Notes: a model not told the origin generated them from the letters alone. Shown: positions 16,563 through 25,615, numbered from the stretch's first letter. The stretch is DNA of 64,000 nucleotides from BP-133 sp040756995 (GCA_040756995.1 JBFLYK010000010.1:62001-126000); one strand, 5' to 3'. Translations and numbers: made by a program.

Positions 16563-18104
16563 ATGAGCGACACCTTGAGCTTCATCAACTTGACTGACGC
16601 CTCCCTGGTCAGCGAGGAGGAGCTCCTCGACCGGGCCCGTGAGGGCGATCGCAGCGCCTTCGGCACCCTGTACCTCCGGCACCGGGACGCGGCCCGCAAG
16701 GTCGCCGGCATGTGCGCCTCGTCGGCGGCCGACGCCGAAGACGCCGTGGCCGAGGGTTTCGCCCGGGTGTTCGCCGCCCTTCCCCGGATGGCCGGTCGCC
16801 AGATCGCCTTCCGTCCCTATCTCCTCACCTGCGTCCGCAACGCCGCCACCGACCGGCTGCGGCGGGAGCGGCGCATCGACCTGCGGGACCAGATGCCGGA
16901 GACCGCCGGCACCGCTCAGGCCGACGACATGGCTCTCCTCGGGCTCGAGCGCAACCTGGTCGGCGAGGCCCTCCAGGCGCTGCCGGCCCGGTGGCGGACG
17001 GTGCTGTGGCTGACCGAGGTCGAGGGCCTCTCCCCGGCCGAGGTGTCCCGCCGCATCGGGATCAAGCCCAACGCCGTGGCCGCTCTCGCCTACCGGGCCC
17101 GCAAGGGTCTGCGGGAGGCGTACCTCCAGGCCCACCTGAAGGCCGAGGCCAGCGAGGAGTGCCGGGCCACCGTCAGCCGCCTCGGGAACTACGTGCGGGG
17201 CGACCTGGCCGAGAAGGAGCGGGTCGCGGTCCAGAGCCACCTCGACGCCTGCGCCAAGTGCCGCTGCCGGCGCGACGAGCTGACCGACGTCAACGCCACG
17301 CTGCGCAACGCCTTCCTCCCCGTCCCCCTCCTCCTGGCCGGCCTGCAGCGCAAGGCGTTCAACATCGGTCACATGGCCGGCCCGCTGATGGACAAGGCGC
17401 CCGACCTGTCGCAGACGGCCGCCGTGGTCGACAACCCGCTGGTCCACAAGGCGGTGGCCGGGCTCTCGATGATGGTCCTGGCCCTGTCGGGCACGGCCGT
17501 GCCGACGGTGATGAACGACCGGGGCACCCCGCCCGCCCAGGTGGCGCAGGCGCCGGCCGCGGTGTCGGGGGCCGCCGACGCCCTGGCCGCCGCCACCTCT
17601 GCCGCCTCGTCGGTGGTGGGCCAGGTCACGGCCCCGGCCCCCACCGAAACCACCGTCACCACCGCCGCGCCGGCCGCCCCGGCGGCGACGACGCCGGCTC
17701 CGGCCGCCGAGCCCACCTACCGCGACGTGCAGGGCGGCAGCCGCAGCAAGCTGCTGTTCAGCGGCAACGACGACGCCTCGTCGAACCACCCCGGCGGCAC
17801 CCGGCAGACGATCATCCACCGGCCCGACGGCTCGGAGGATGGTGGGCTGCTGGCCGACACGCCGGTCGGGGCGGTGCTCGACTCGGCGCTCTCGGCCGTG
17901 TCGCAGGCAGTGCCGCTCCCGGTCGACGTGGCCGTGTCGGTGCCCGGCGTGACCGGCCCGCTGGACGCTCCGCTGTCGGTGACGGCCCAGCTGCCGGCCG
18001 GCCAGTCGGTGGCCGTGCAGGTCCCGCCGGCGCTGAGCGGGGTGCTCGGCAGCGTGCTGCAGCCGGTCACTGGCGCACTTTCCGCCCTGGTCGCCAAGCC
18101 CTGA
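16563..18104 (+). CDS. ECF sigma factor fused to zinc-finger anti-sigma-like and membrane/extracytoplasmic domains
   Basis: 513 residues; GGAGGGG precedes the ATG. Residues about 20-90 are sigma region 2 (LLDRAREGDRSAFGTLYLRHRD, AFRPYLLTCVRNAATDRLRRERR). Residues 115-185 are region 4 with its helix-turn-helix (ALPARWRTVLWLTEVEGLSPAEVSRRIGIKPNAVAALAYRARKGLREAY). Then comes HLDACAKCRC, the HxxxCxxC of zinc-binding anti-sigma domains, a likely membrane segment near 296-317 (LSMMVLALSGTAVPTVM) and a Pro/Ala/Thr-rich tail with a Val/Pro-rich end. Fusing sigma and anti-sigma functions in one chain implies release by proteolysis or a conformational switch. Its 3' end overlaps the convergent YihY gene by 38 bp. 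Confidence 0.85.
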   Translation: MSDTLSFINLTDASLVSEEELLDRAREGDRSAFGTLYLRHRDAARKVAGMCASSAADAEDAVAEGFARVFAALPRMAGRQIAFRPYLLTCVRNAATDRLRRERRIDLRDQMPETAGTAQADDMALLGLERNLVGEALQALPARWRTVLWLTEVEGLSPAEVSRRIGIKPNAVAALAYRARKGLREAYLQAHLKAEASEECRATVSRLGNYVRGDLAEKERVAVQSHLDACAKCRCRRDELTDVNATLRNAFLPVPLLLAGLQRKAFNIGHMAGPLMDKAPDLSQTAAVVDNPLVHKAVAGLSMMVLALSGTAVPTVMNDRGTPPAQVAQAPAAVSGAADALAAATSAASSVVGQVTAPAPTETTVTTAAPAAPAATTPAPAAEPTYRDVQGGSRSKLLFSGNDDASSNHPGGTRQTIIHRPDGSEDGGLLADTPVGAVLDSALSAVSQAVPLPVDVAVSVPGVTGPLDAPLSVTAQLPAGQSVAVQVPPALSGVLGSVLQPVTGALSALVAKP

Positions 18105-19050
18105 GCGATCGGGCCCCGTTGGGCCCGGGTGTCCCGGGATGCCCCACGGGAGGAGAGAAGCGCTGTTCACCGGCGCGGGTGGCGCCGACCGGGGCCGGCC
18201 CCGGCCGGGCCGGCGCCTCGATGACGAGCTGCACGGTGCCGTGGCGCTCCTCCCAGCAGATGACCTCGACGACGGCGGCGTAGACGACGAGCCGCCCGAA
18301 GACCAGGAGCCAGGCGAGGACGGCGAAGACGACGCCCACCGGCCCGTAGAGGTCGGAGGATGACGCCACCACCCGGGGGACGACGACCGCCGCCGCCACC
18401 TTGAGGATCTCGAAGCCGGCCGCCCCGACCACGGCGCTGGGCAGCAGCGCCCGCCAGCCCACCCGGCGGTTGGGCAGGGTGTGGGCCGTCCACAGCCAGA
18501 GGCCCACACCGGTGGCCAGGCCGGCCACGATCCCGAGCGGAGCGAGGTACCAGGGCAGGAGCTGGGCGGCGGCGGAGAGGGCGAAGGACCCGGCGAAGAG
18601 GACGCCGGCGCCGCTCAGCCAGGCGAGCCCCACCGCCTTGTCGCGCAGACCGCGCCCGGGGACCTGCCAGGCGGTGTTCCAGGCGTACTGGAGGGCGTTG
18701 ACGAGGCCGAGGCCCGTCCACAGCAGGCCGGCCAGGCCGAGGGCGGAGGCGGCCTTGCGGCTGCTCTCGGCGGTGCGGATGGCGTCGCTGATCAGATCGG
18801 CGGTGTCGGAGGAGGCGTCGAGCCCGAGGCGGCTGATGGTCTCGACCGCCAGGTCCTTGGACGAGGCGGCCGAGAAGAAGCCGAGGACGGCGATGCCGAC
18901 CAGCAGGAGCGGGAGCAGCGAGAGGAAGGCCGTCAGCGTGATGGCCGAGGCCAGCTCCCCGCCGTGGAGCTCGCGGTAGCGGTCCTGCACGTCGAGGGCC
19001 AGGCGGGTCGGGCGCCAGCGCCGCAGCGGGAGGCGCTCACGCAGGCCCAC
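18067..19050 (-). CDS. YihY/UPF0761-family inner membrane protein
   Basis: 327 residues, GTG start. About six hydrophobic segments (ITLTAFLSLLPLLLVGIAVL, LGLAGLLWTGLGLVNALQYAWNTAW, AVGLAWLSGAGVLFAGSFAL, LAPLGIVAGLATGVGLWLW, ALLPSAVVGAAGFEILKVAAAVVV, VGVVFAVLAWLLVFGRLVVYAAVV) with the family patterns LTAFLSLLPLLL and YGPVGVVFAVLAWL. Often annotated ribonuclease BN-like by old error; the role is unknown. The Pro/Gly/Arg-rich C-terminal tail is encoded over the end of the convergent sigma gene. Confidence 0.85.
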   Translation of the reverse strand: MGLRERLPLRRWRPTRLALDVQDRYRELHGGELASAITLTAFLSLLPLLLVGIAVLGFFSAASSKDLAVETISRLGLDASSDTADLISDAIRTAESSRKAASALGLAGLLWTGLGLVNALQYAWNTAWQVPGRGLRDKAVGLAWLSGAGVLFAGSFALSAAAQLLPWYLAPLGIVAGLATGVGLWLWTAHTLPNRRVGWRALLPSAVVGAAGFEILKVAAAVVVPRVVASSSDLYGPVGVVFAVLAWLLVFGRLVVYAAVVEVICWEERHGTVQLVIEAPARPGPAPVGATRAGEQRFSPPVGHPGTPGPNGARSLRAWRPGRKVRQ

Positions 19051-19058
19051 GCCTCGCC

Positions 19059-19433
19059 CTACAGGATCTCGATCCGGCGGGCGAACGCCCGGCGCAGCTG
19101 CCGGCGCACAAACACCCGGACGGGCGGCAGCAGCAGGAGGATGGCGAGGGTGTCGGTGAGGAAGCCCGGGGTCAGCATGAGGGCTCCGGCCAGGAGGATG
19201 AGGAACCCGTCGACGAGCTCCGCCCCCGGGACCCGCCCGGCCTCGAGCGAGCGCTGGATCCGCCGCAGCACGCCGAGGCCTTCCCGCTTGGCCAGCCAGG
19301 CGCCGACGATCGAGATGAGGATCAGGAGCGCCAGGGTGTCGAGGGCGCCGATGGCCTGGCCGACCTGGATGATGACGTAGAGCTCAGCGAGCGGAACGGC
19401 GATGAACAGGACGGCAAGCACAGGTAGGACCAC
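19059..19433 (-). CDS. fxsA: FxsA-family membrane protein
   Basis: 124 residues, GTG start. Hydrophobic N-terminal half (LPVLAVLFIAVPLAELYVIIQVG), then LALLILISIVGAWLAKREGLGVLRRIQ, VPGAELVDGFLILLAGALMLTPGFLTDTLAILLLLPPVR and a basic tail, the standard FxsA order. In E. coli FxsA modulates exclusion of phage T7; its general role is unclear. It lies just upstream of the YihY gene, with which it is probably co-transcribed. Confidence 0.9.
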   Translation of the reverse strand: MVLPVLAVLFIAVPLAELYVIIQVGQAIGALDTLALLILISIVGAWLAKREGLGVLRRIQRSLEAGRVPGAELVDGFLILLAGALMLTPGFLTDTLAILLLLPPVRVFVRRQLRRAFARRIEIL

Positions 19434-19464
19434 GCCACCAATGGTACGGGGCGCGGCGGGTGGG

Positions 19465-19695
19465 TTACTGGAGTTGGACGCTGCCCATCCCCAGATCGGG
19501 CTCGGCTCCCGTCCGCAGATGGGTCGCCCGCTGTGCGTCGTCGAGATCGAAGACGACCCGCTGGCCCTGGCGGAGCGTCCGGAAGATCGAACCTTCGAGG
19601 GCGCCGGCGGCCAGGGCGTACTCCGTCCGGTCGGTGTCGCGCACGACGACGCCTTCGCCGGTTCCGGGGTCGTACGACTTGATGACGCCCTGCAT
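19465..19695 (-). CDS. Cold-shock-domain-like small protein
   Basis: 76 residues. The ATG at 19695 follows GGAGGG by seven bases. The start MQGVIKSYDPGTGEGVVVRD resembles the first strands of CspA-type OB folds, and LRQGQRVVFDLDD matches the later strands. The RNP motifs of true CspA (KGFGFI, VFVH) are altered to GEGVVV and EYALAA, so nucleic-acid binding is uncertain. Its start codon is only 31 bp from the divergent thiL start. Confidence 0.7.
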   Translation of the reverse strand: MQGVIKSYDPGTGEGVVVRDTDRTEYALAAGALEGSIFRTLRQGQRVVFDLDDAQRATHLRTGAEPDLGMGSVQLQ

Positions 19696-19726
19696 GGTGC
19701 TTCCCTCCGGCTCCTCGGCCTCTAGC

Positions 19727-20692
19727 ATGCGGCCCGTCTCGTCCCTCAACGGTACGCCGGAGGCACAGCTGGGCGGCGAATTCGCCTTTGTGGAGCGGCT
19801 CCGCCAGGCGCTGCCCGACCTACCGGCCGGTCAGGTCGGCGTGGGGGACGACACCGCCGTTCTCGAGGGCGGCCTGCTCTTCGCCACCGACGTCCTCACC
19901 GAGGACGTCCACTTCAACCTGCAGTGGTCGACGCCGGCCGACGTCGGATGGAAGGCCCTGGCCGTCAACCTGTCGGATCTCGCCGCCATGGGCGGCAGTC
20001 CCCGGGCGGCGGTGTGCGGCGTCGTGGTCGTTGCCGGCCGCAAGGGGGAGGCCGACGACGTGGCCGCCGGGCTGATGACCGCCGCCGCCGAGCTCGGCTG
20101 CCCGCTCGTCGGCGGCGACACGACCGTGGGCGCGGCCCTCACCGTCACGGTGGCCGTGCTGGGCGATGCTCCCGAAGGCGGGGCCGTGTTGCGCTCCGGC
20201 GCCCGCCCGGGCGACAGCATCTTCGTGACCGGCCCGCTCGGCGGCGGGCGGGCGGCGCTGGCCGCGCTGCGCCGGGGTGAGGATCCCGACCCGGTGGCGC
20301 TGGCCCGCCTGCAGCGGCCCGTGCCCCGCCTGCTCGAGGGCCGCACGGCGGCGGCGGCCGGGGCCGGCGCCATGATTGATCTGTCGGACGGGCTGTCGTC
20401 CGACCTGGCCCACATCTGCCGGGCCTCGGGGGTCGGAGCGCTGCTCGAGCCCTCGGCGATCCCGGTGGCGCCCGGTGCCGTCGTGGAGGACGCCCTCTCC
20501 GGCGGCGACGACTACGAGCTGTGCTTCACCGCTGCGGATCCCGTGCGGGTGGCGGAGGCCTTCGCCGCCGCCGGGCTGCACCTGCCGGCCCCGATCGGCA
20601 CGGTGACGGCCGGCGACGAGGTCCTCCTTACCACCCCGGGCGGCGGGACCTGGCCGCTGGCGCCCGGGGGCTGGGAGCACCCGGTCGAGTGA
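19727..20692 (+). CDS. thiL: Thiamine-monophosphate kinase
   Basis: 321 residues. It phosphorylates thiamine monophosphate to the pyrophosphate cofactor. Motifs: GEFAFVERL, VGVGDDTAVL, ATDVLTEDVHF, AVNLSDLAAMGG, PLVGGDTT, FVTGPLGGG, IDLSDGLSSDLAHI and SGGDDYELCF. The start is the ATG at 19727, although no clear ribosome-binding site precedes it; it may be translated from a short leader. It overlaps thiD by four bases, a thiamine pair. Confidence 0.92.
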   Translation: MRPVSSLNGTPEAQLGGEFAFVERLRQALPDLPAGQVGVGDDTAVLEGGLLFATDVLTEDVHFNLQWSTPADVGWKALAVNLSDLAAMGGSPRAAVCGVVVVAGRKGEADDVAAGLMTAAAELGCPLVGGDTTVGAALTVTVAVLGDAPEGGAVLRSGARPGDSIFVTGPLGGGRAALAALRRGEDPDPVALARLQRPVPRLLEGRTAAAAGAGAMIDLSDGLSSDLAHICRASGVGALLEPSAIPVAPGAVVEDALSGGDDYELCFTAADPVRVAEAFAAAGLHLPAPIGTVTAGDEVLLTTPGGGTWPLAPGGWEHPVE

Positions 20693-21498
20693 AGCCGCCG
20701 GTCGCCCTCACCATCGCCGGCTCGGACTCCGGCGGTGGCGCGGGGATCGCCGCCGACCTCAAGACGTTCGCCGCCCACGGTGTCTGGGGCGCCTGCGCCG
20801 TGGCCGCGGTCACGGCCCAGAACACGGTCGCGGTGGCCCGGGCCGACGTCCTCCCGGCGGCGCTCGTCACCGCCCAGATCGTCGCCGTGGCGGACGACCT
20901 CGACGTCAAGGCGACCAAGACCGGGATGCTGGGCGGCCGCAAGGTGGTGGCGGCGGTGGCGGCCGGGGTGGAGGCATGGAACCTGCACCCGCTCGTCGTC
21001 GACCCGGTGGCGGTGGCGACGACCGGAGCGACGCTCATCTCACCGGACGGGGTCGCCGCCCTCCGGGACCGCCTCCTCCCGCTGGCCGATCTGGTGACCC
21101 CGAATCTGGCCGAGGCGGCGGCGCTGGCGGGCTGGCCCGAACCTCCGGGGGACCGGGAGGAGGTGGAACGGCTGGCCCTCGACGTGCTCGCCCTCGGTCC
21201 CCGGGCGGTGCTGGTCACCGGGGGGCACCTGCCGGGGCCCGAGGCGGCCGATGTGCTCGTGACCCGGGACGGTGGGTCCGAGAAGATCTGGTTCGACGGG
21301 CCGCGCCTCGACAGCCCCAACACCCATGGCACCGGGTGCGTGCTGTCGGCGGCCATCGCCGCCCGGCTGGCGAGAGGCGACGGCCTGATTCAGGCGATCG
21401 AAGGGGCGAAAGGCTTCGTCACGGCGGCCATCGCCGCCGGGGTGGAGCTGGGCGCCGGGCCCGGCGCCGTCAACCCTTCTGGATCTTCCCCGCCTTGA
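20689..21498 (+). CDS. thiD: Hydroxymethylpyrimidine/phosphomethylpyrimidine kinase
   Basis: 269 residues of the ribokinase-like ThiD family, which makes HMP-PP for thiamine synthesis. Motifs: ALTIAGSDSGGGAGIAADLKTF, AVTAQNTVAV, VKATKTGMLGG, LVVDPVAVATTG and DSPNTHGTGCVLSAAIAA with the catalytic Asp/Gly loop. GTG start at 20689 overlaps the thiL stop (GTGA). The last 29 bp overlap the convergent rpmB gene. Confidence 0.93.
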   Translation: MKPPVALTIAGSDSGGGAGIAADLKTFAAHGVWGACAVAAVTAQNTVAVARADVLPAALVTAQIVAVADDLDVKATKTGMLGGRKVVAAVAAGVEAWNLHPLVVDPVAVATTGATLISPDGVAALRDRLLPLADLVTPNLAEAAALAGWPEPPGDREEVERLALDVLALGPRAVLVTGGHLPGPEAADVLVTRDGGSEKIWFDGPRLDSPNTHGTGCVLSAAIAARLARGDGLIQAIEGAKGFVTAAIAAGVELGAGPGAVNPSGSSPP

Positions 21499-21658
21499 GG
21501 CAGGAGGTGCAGACCCGGACCCGCTTGGGAGCACCGGCCACCACGGCCCGGATCCGCTGGATGTTCGGGCTCCAACGCCGCTTCGTCCGGCGGTGGGAGT
21601 GGCTCACCCGCATGCCCACCCGGGGCCGCTTCCCGCAAACCTCGCAAACCGCCGACAT
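21470..21658 (-). CDS. rpmB: 50S ribosomal protein L28 (zinc-binding form)
   Basis: 62 residues: MSAVCEVCGKRP start, SHSHRRTKRRWSPNIQ core and VCTSCLKAGKIQKG end. The two CxxC pairs mark the zinc-binding (C+) paralogue; actinobacteria often also carry a zinc-free copy elsewhere. ATG at 21658 follows TGAGG. The 3' end overlaps thiD, head-on. Confidence 0.95.
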   Translation of the reverse strand: MSAVCEVCGKRPRVGMRVSHSHRRTKRRWSPNIQRIRAVVAGAPKRVRVCTSCLKAGKIQKG

Positions 21659-21743
21659 CAGCAAACCTCACTTCTGACGCGCCAGAGCCCGACGCAAAAC
21701 AAGGAACGGCTCAGCATAACAGTGCCGATACGCTCGCCCGGCA

Positions 21744-23888
21744 GTGGCCAAGACCCTGCGTGAGCTGAGGGACATCCCGATCACCCGCCTCACGGGCGTC
21801 ACGCCGCGCCTCGAGGAGCGGCTCGGGATGCTCGGCATCCGCACCGTGCTCGACCTCATCGAGCACTACCCGCGCCGCTACCTCGACCGGACCAAGAAGT
21901 CCGACATCGCTGACCTGCGGGTGGGGGAGGAGGCCACCGTCTACGCCGAGGTCCGCAAGATGAGCTCCCGGCGGACCCGCCAGGGCCGGGCGCTCGTGGA
22001 GACGATCGTCTACGACGGCACCTCGTATCTCTACGTGACGTTCTTCAACCAGCCGTGGCGGGCCCAGCAGCTCCCCGTCGGCACGGAGGCGGCCTTCTTC
22101 GGGAAGCTCGAGCACTACCGGGGCAAGCACCAGATGACGAACCCCGCCGTCGACGTGCTCGGCCGCATCGGGGAGAAGACCGGCGTCATCGTCCCCATCT
22201 ATCCGCAGTCGGGAAAGGCCGACGTCTCCACCTGGCAGCTCCAGAAGCTGGTGGCCGAGGCTCTGCGGCGGACCCGGGAGCTCGTCGACCCCGTACCGCC
22301 GGACCTGCTCGACGGCCTGGGGCTGGTCGACCGCACCCGGGCCTACAACGGCATCCACCAGCCGGAGGTCGACGCCGACCACTACCGGGCCGCCCGGCGG
22401 CTCATCTTCGACGAGTTTCTCCGGATGCAGCTCGGGCTCGTGGCCCGCAAGCGGGCCTTCGAGGAGCGCCGCATCGGCCTGCTCCACCGGGTCGACGGGC
22501 CGCTCGTCCCCGCTTTCCACGCCCAGCTCCCGTTCCCGCTGACCGGCGACCAGCAGAAGGCCATCGCCGAGATCGCCGCCGACCTCGCCGCCCCCCGTCC
22601 CATGCACCGCCTCCTCCAGGGCGACGTCGGCTCGGGCAAGACGGTCGTGGCGCTCACCGCCCTGCTCACCGCCGTCCAGGGCGGATACCAGGGCGCGCTG
22701 ATGGCGCCGACCGAGGTCCTGGCCGAACAGCACCACCTGAGCCTCTGTCGCTTCGTCGAGGGCCTCACCGTGGCATCGGAGGGGACGTTGATGGGGGAGC
22801 GGCCCGTCCGGATCGAGCTCCTCACCAACCGGACGGGCGCCGCCGGGAGGCGCCGGCTGTCCGCCGCCCTGGTCGCCGGCGAGGTCGACATCGTGGTGGG
22901 AACCCACGCCCTCATCTACGACAGCGTCGCCTTCCCCAAGCTCGGCGTCGCCGTCATCGACGAGCAGCACCGCTTCGGCGTCGAGCAGCGGGCGCTGCTG
23001 CGGGCCAAGGGCCCTGGCGGCCCCGACGGCGGGGAAGGACCGGAGCCCGACGTGCTCGTCATGACCGCCACGCCCATCCCCCGGACTGCGGCCATGCTCA
23101 TCTACGGCGACCTCGACAAGTCCGAGCTGCGGGAGATGCCCCCGGGCCGCACGCCGATCACCACCGAGGTCATCGGCCCGTCGCCCCTGGAACGGGAGTC
23201 GGCCTATCGGCGGCTCCGGGAGCAGGTGGCCGCCGGCCGCCAGGCCTACGTCGTCTGCCCGCTGGTCGAAGGGTCGGAGAAGGTCGAGGCCAAGGCGGCC
23301 ACCGAGGAGGCCGCCCGGCTGGAGGCCGAGGAACTGGCGGGACTGCGGGTCGGCCTCCTCCACGGCCAGATGCCCCAGGCCGACAAGGAAGCGACGATGG
23401 CCCGCTTCCGCGACGGCCTGATCGACGTGCTCGTGGCCACCACCGTGATCGAGGTGGGCGTCGATGTCCCCAATGCCACCGTCATGATCATCGAGGACGC
23501 CGACCGGTTCGGGCTCTCCCAGCTCCACCAGCTCCGGGGCCGGGTCGGTCGGGGCGGCGGTGAGTCGTGGTGCTTCCTGTTCGCCGACCCCCAGACGGCC
23601 GAGGCCGAGGCCCGCCTCGAGGCCATGGCCGACTCCACCGACGGCTTTCTGCTGGCCGAGCGCGACCTGGAGATCCGCGGCGCGGGGGAGGTGTTCGGTG
23701 AGCGCCAGGCCGGCTTCACCGACCTCAAGCTCGGCCGGATTCCCCGCGACGAACCTGTCGTTCTCGAGGCCCGGCGGGTGGCGGAAGAGATCCTCGACGC
23801 CGACCCCGCGCTGGCCCGGCACCGTCAGCTGGCCGAAGAGGTCGAGGACCTCCTCGGCGACGACGTGGAGTTCCTCTTCAAGAGCTAG
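21744..23888 (+). CDS. recG: ATP-dependent DNA helicase RecG
   Basis: 714 residues, GTG start. It remodels stalled forks and branched DNA. An N-terminal wedge/OB domain (LTGVTPRLEERLGMLGIRTVLDLIEHYPRRYLDR; ATVYAEV; VTFFNQPW) precedes the helicase core: GDVGSGKTVVA, APTEVLAEQH, DEQHRFGVEQR, MTATPIPRT, DVLVATTVIEVGVDVPNA, QLRGRVGRGG. Length and order are normal. Its stop codon shares the tetranucleotide CTAG with the stop of the convergent NHL gene. Confidence 0.96.
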   Translation: MAKTLRELRDIPITRLTGVTPRLEERLGMLGIRTVLDLIEHYPRRYLDRTKKSDIADLRVGEEATVYAEVRKMSSRRTRQGRALVETIVYDGTSYLYVTFFNQPWRAQQLPVGTEAAFFGKLEHYRGKHQMTNPAVDVLGRIGEKTGVIVPIYPQSGKADVSTWQLQKLVAEALRRTRELVDPVPPDLLDGLGLVDRTRAYNGIHQPEVDADHYRAARRLIFDEFLRMQLGLVARKRAFEERRIGLLHRVDGPLVPAFHAQLPFPLTGDQQKAIAEIAADLAAPRPMHRLLQGDVGSGKTVVALTALLTAVQGGYQGALMAPTEVLAEQHHLSLCRFVEGLTVASEGTLMGERPVRIELLTNRTGAAGRRRLSAALVAGEVDIVVGTHALIYDSVAFPKLGVAVIDEQHRFGVEQRALLRAKGPGGPDGGEGPEPDVLVMTATPIPRTAAMLIYGDLDKSELREMPPGRTPITTEVIGPSPLERESAYRRLREQVAAGRQAYVVCPLVEGSEKVEAKAATEEAARLEAEELAGLRVGLLHGQMPQADKEATMARFRDGLIDVLVATTVIEVGVDVPNATVMIIEDADRFGLSQLHQLRGRVGRGGGESWCFLFADPQTAEAEARLEAMADSTDGFLLAERDLEIRGAGEVFGERQAGFTDLKLGRIPRDEPVVLEARRVAEEILDADPALARHRQLAEEVEDLLGDDVEFLFKS

Positions 23889-25486
23889 AGGCGGACCGCC
23901 CGGATCCGGTCGTTGTTGGTGTCGGCGATGAGGACGGTCCGCGTCGCGGCGTTGAAGGCGACCCCCATCGGCTGGCTGAGCCGAGCCAGATCGGCCGGCC
24001 CACCGTCGCCCGACAGGCCGCCTGTGCCCGTCCCGGCGAAGGCGCCGACGACCCCCGCCGGGCTGACGCGCCACACCCGGTCGGCGTCCTCGTCGGCGAC
24101 GTAGACGACGCCGTCGCCGTCGACGGCCACGTCCCGGGGGAACGTGAAGCCGGAGGCGAACGTCCGGATCGTGCCGTCGAGCTCGACCCGCCGGATGCGG
24201 CGGTTGTTCTGGTCGACGATGTAGAGGCGGCCCTGGGGGTCGAAGGCGATGTTGCGGGGCTCGTCGAGGCGGGCGGCGGTGGCCGGGCCGCCGTCGCCGG
24301 AGAATCCCCGGCTGCCGGTTCCGGCCACCGTGGTGATGACGCCGGCCGAGAGATCGACCCGGCGGACCCGGTGGTTGTTGTTGTCGGCGATGTAGAGGTT
24401 GCCGTCGGGGCCGATCTCCACGCCCTTCGGGTAGCGCAGCTGGGCGGCGGTGGCCGGGCCGCCATCGCCGCCCGAGCCCGTGCTGCCCGTCCCGGCGACG
24501 GTCGTCACGATGCCGGTGGCGGCGTCGATGCGCCGGATCCGCTGGTTGGGAGGATCGGCGACATAGACGTTGCCCGCCGTGTCGGCGGCGATGCCGTGCG
24601 GCGTGTCGAACCGGGCGTCGACGGCCGGCCCGCCGTCGCCGCTGTAGCCGGCCCAGCCCGTTCCCCCGATCGTCGTGATGATGCCGTTGGTGTCGACGCG
24701 GCGGACGCGGTGGTTGTAGCTGTCGACGATGTAGACGTTGCCGGCGGCGTCGGCCGCCATCGTGCGGGGCAGGCGGAGCCAGGCGGAGGTGGCCGGGCCG
24801 CCATCGCCGCCGAACCCGGCCGACACCCCGGCCAGCGTGTGGATCGTCCCCACGGTCCCGACGGGCGGCGCCGTCGTCGTGGTGGTCGTCGACGTGCTCG
24901 TGCTCGTGCTTGTGGTCGTGGTCGGAGCGGCGGTCTCCACCACCAGCTGCGGGTGGTTGCCGGCCGCCTCCCGGGTGCTGAAGTCGGTGCCGTCGCTCGA
25001 GTCGGCCACGAGATCGAAGCTGACCCGCCCCGGCCCCGTCACCGCCGCCGTCACGTCGTATTCGATGTACCGGCCGGACTTGACCGACCCGATGTCGGCC
25101 AGCAGCCCGCCCCGGGTCGGTCGCGTGTTCCACGTGACGGTCGTCTCCGACCATTCCGTCCCTGACCGGTGGACCTCCGGGCCGTTCTTCGAGGAGTTCA
25201 CGACGAACAGCCGCAGACGGGCCCGGGTCACCGTGCCTCCTGGATCGGGGACGTCGAAGGCCACGAAGCTCTCCAGCACCGGGCTCTTGTCGACTTCGAG
25301 GGTCGTCGCCGTGCCGAGGTTGGTCGTGGGAGACGCCTGGGCCACCTTGGCGTCGGCCGCGGCCGGCACCGTCAGGGCCACCGCCGCGCCGGCCGGGCGC
25401 GGCGACACCGGCAGCGTGGCGCAGACGATGAGCACAGCGGTGAGCAGCCCCAGCCGGCGGCGGCCCATGGGAGGCACGAGCGACAT
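23885..25486 (-). CDS. Secreted protein with DNRLRE-type domain and NHL-repeat propeller
   Basis: 533 residues. ATG at 25486 gives a signal peptide (MGRRRLG, hydrophobic core, AGAAVA). Residues about 35-195 resemble DNRLRE/carbohydrate-binding-like domains (DAKVAQASPTTNLGTATTLEVD, SFVAFDVPD, RLRLFVVN, VTWNTRP). A Thr/Ser linker follows, then about six NHL repeats (GNVYIVDSYNHRVRRVD, GNVYVADPPNQRIRRID, GNLYIADNNNHRVRRVD and others, each with GTGSxGxxGDGGPATAA), which fold into a six-blade propeller. Probably an extracellular binding protein; no catalytic motif seen. A weak ribosome-binding site leaves the exact start open. Confidence 0.85.
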   Translation of the reverse strand: MSLVPPMGRRRLGLLTAVLIVCATLPVSPRPAGAAVALTVPAAADAKVAQASPTTNLGTATTLEVDKSPVLESFVAFDVPDPGGTVTRARLRLFVVNSSKNGPEVHRSGTEWSETTVTWNTRPTRGGLLADIGSVKSGRYIEYDVTAAVTGPGRVSFDLVADSSDGTDFSTREAAGNHPQLVVETAAPTTTTSTSTSTSTTTTTTAPPVGTVGTIHTLAGVSAGFGGDGGPATSAWLRLPRTMAADAAGNVYIVDSYNHRVRRVDTNGIITTIGGTGWAGYSGDGGPAVDARFDTPHGIAADTAGNVYVADPPNQRIRRIDAATGIVTTVAGTGSTGSGGDGGPATAAQLRYPKGVEIGPDGNLYIADNNNHRVRRVDLSAGVITTVAGTGSRGFSGDGGPATAARLDEPRNIAFDPQGRLYIVDQNNRRIRRVELDGTIRTFASGFTFPRDVAVDGDGVVYVADEDADRVWRVSPAGVVGAFAGTGTGGLSGDGGPADLARLSQPMGVAFNAATRTVLIADTNNDRIRAVRL

Positions 25487-25615
25487 AGCCCTGTGAGTCC
25501 TCGTTGCGGAAGGTTTGCCCGTTGTTCGGCATTTGCCGGGGGCATTCCTGTTGCGGGCTGGCCGGCCCGGGGTGCGCATCGGGACGAAGACCGCGAAAGG
25601 CGCCACGATGGTCCG

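Noticed and set aside
16144..16566. Possible gene upstream of the sigma factor
   Set aside because: Composition and codon use are not gene-like, and there is no ribosome-binding site; the region reads better as promoter DNA.
21711..25532. 1273-codon minus-strand open frame across recG
   Set aside because: Antisense shadow of recG and a wrong frame of the NHL gene; composition is Pro/Arg/Gly without motifs.
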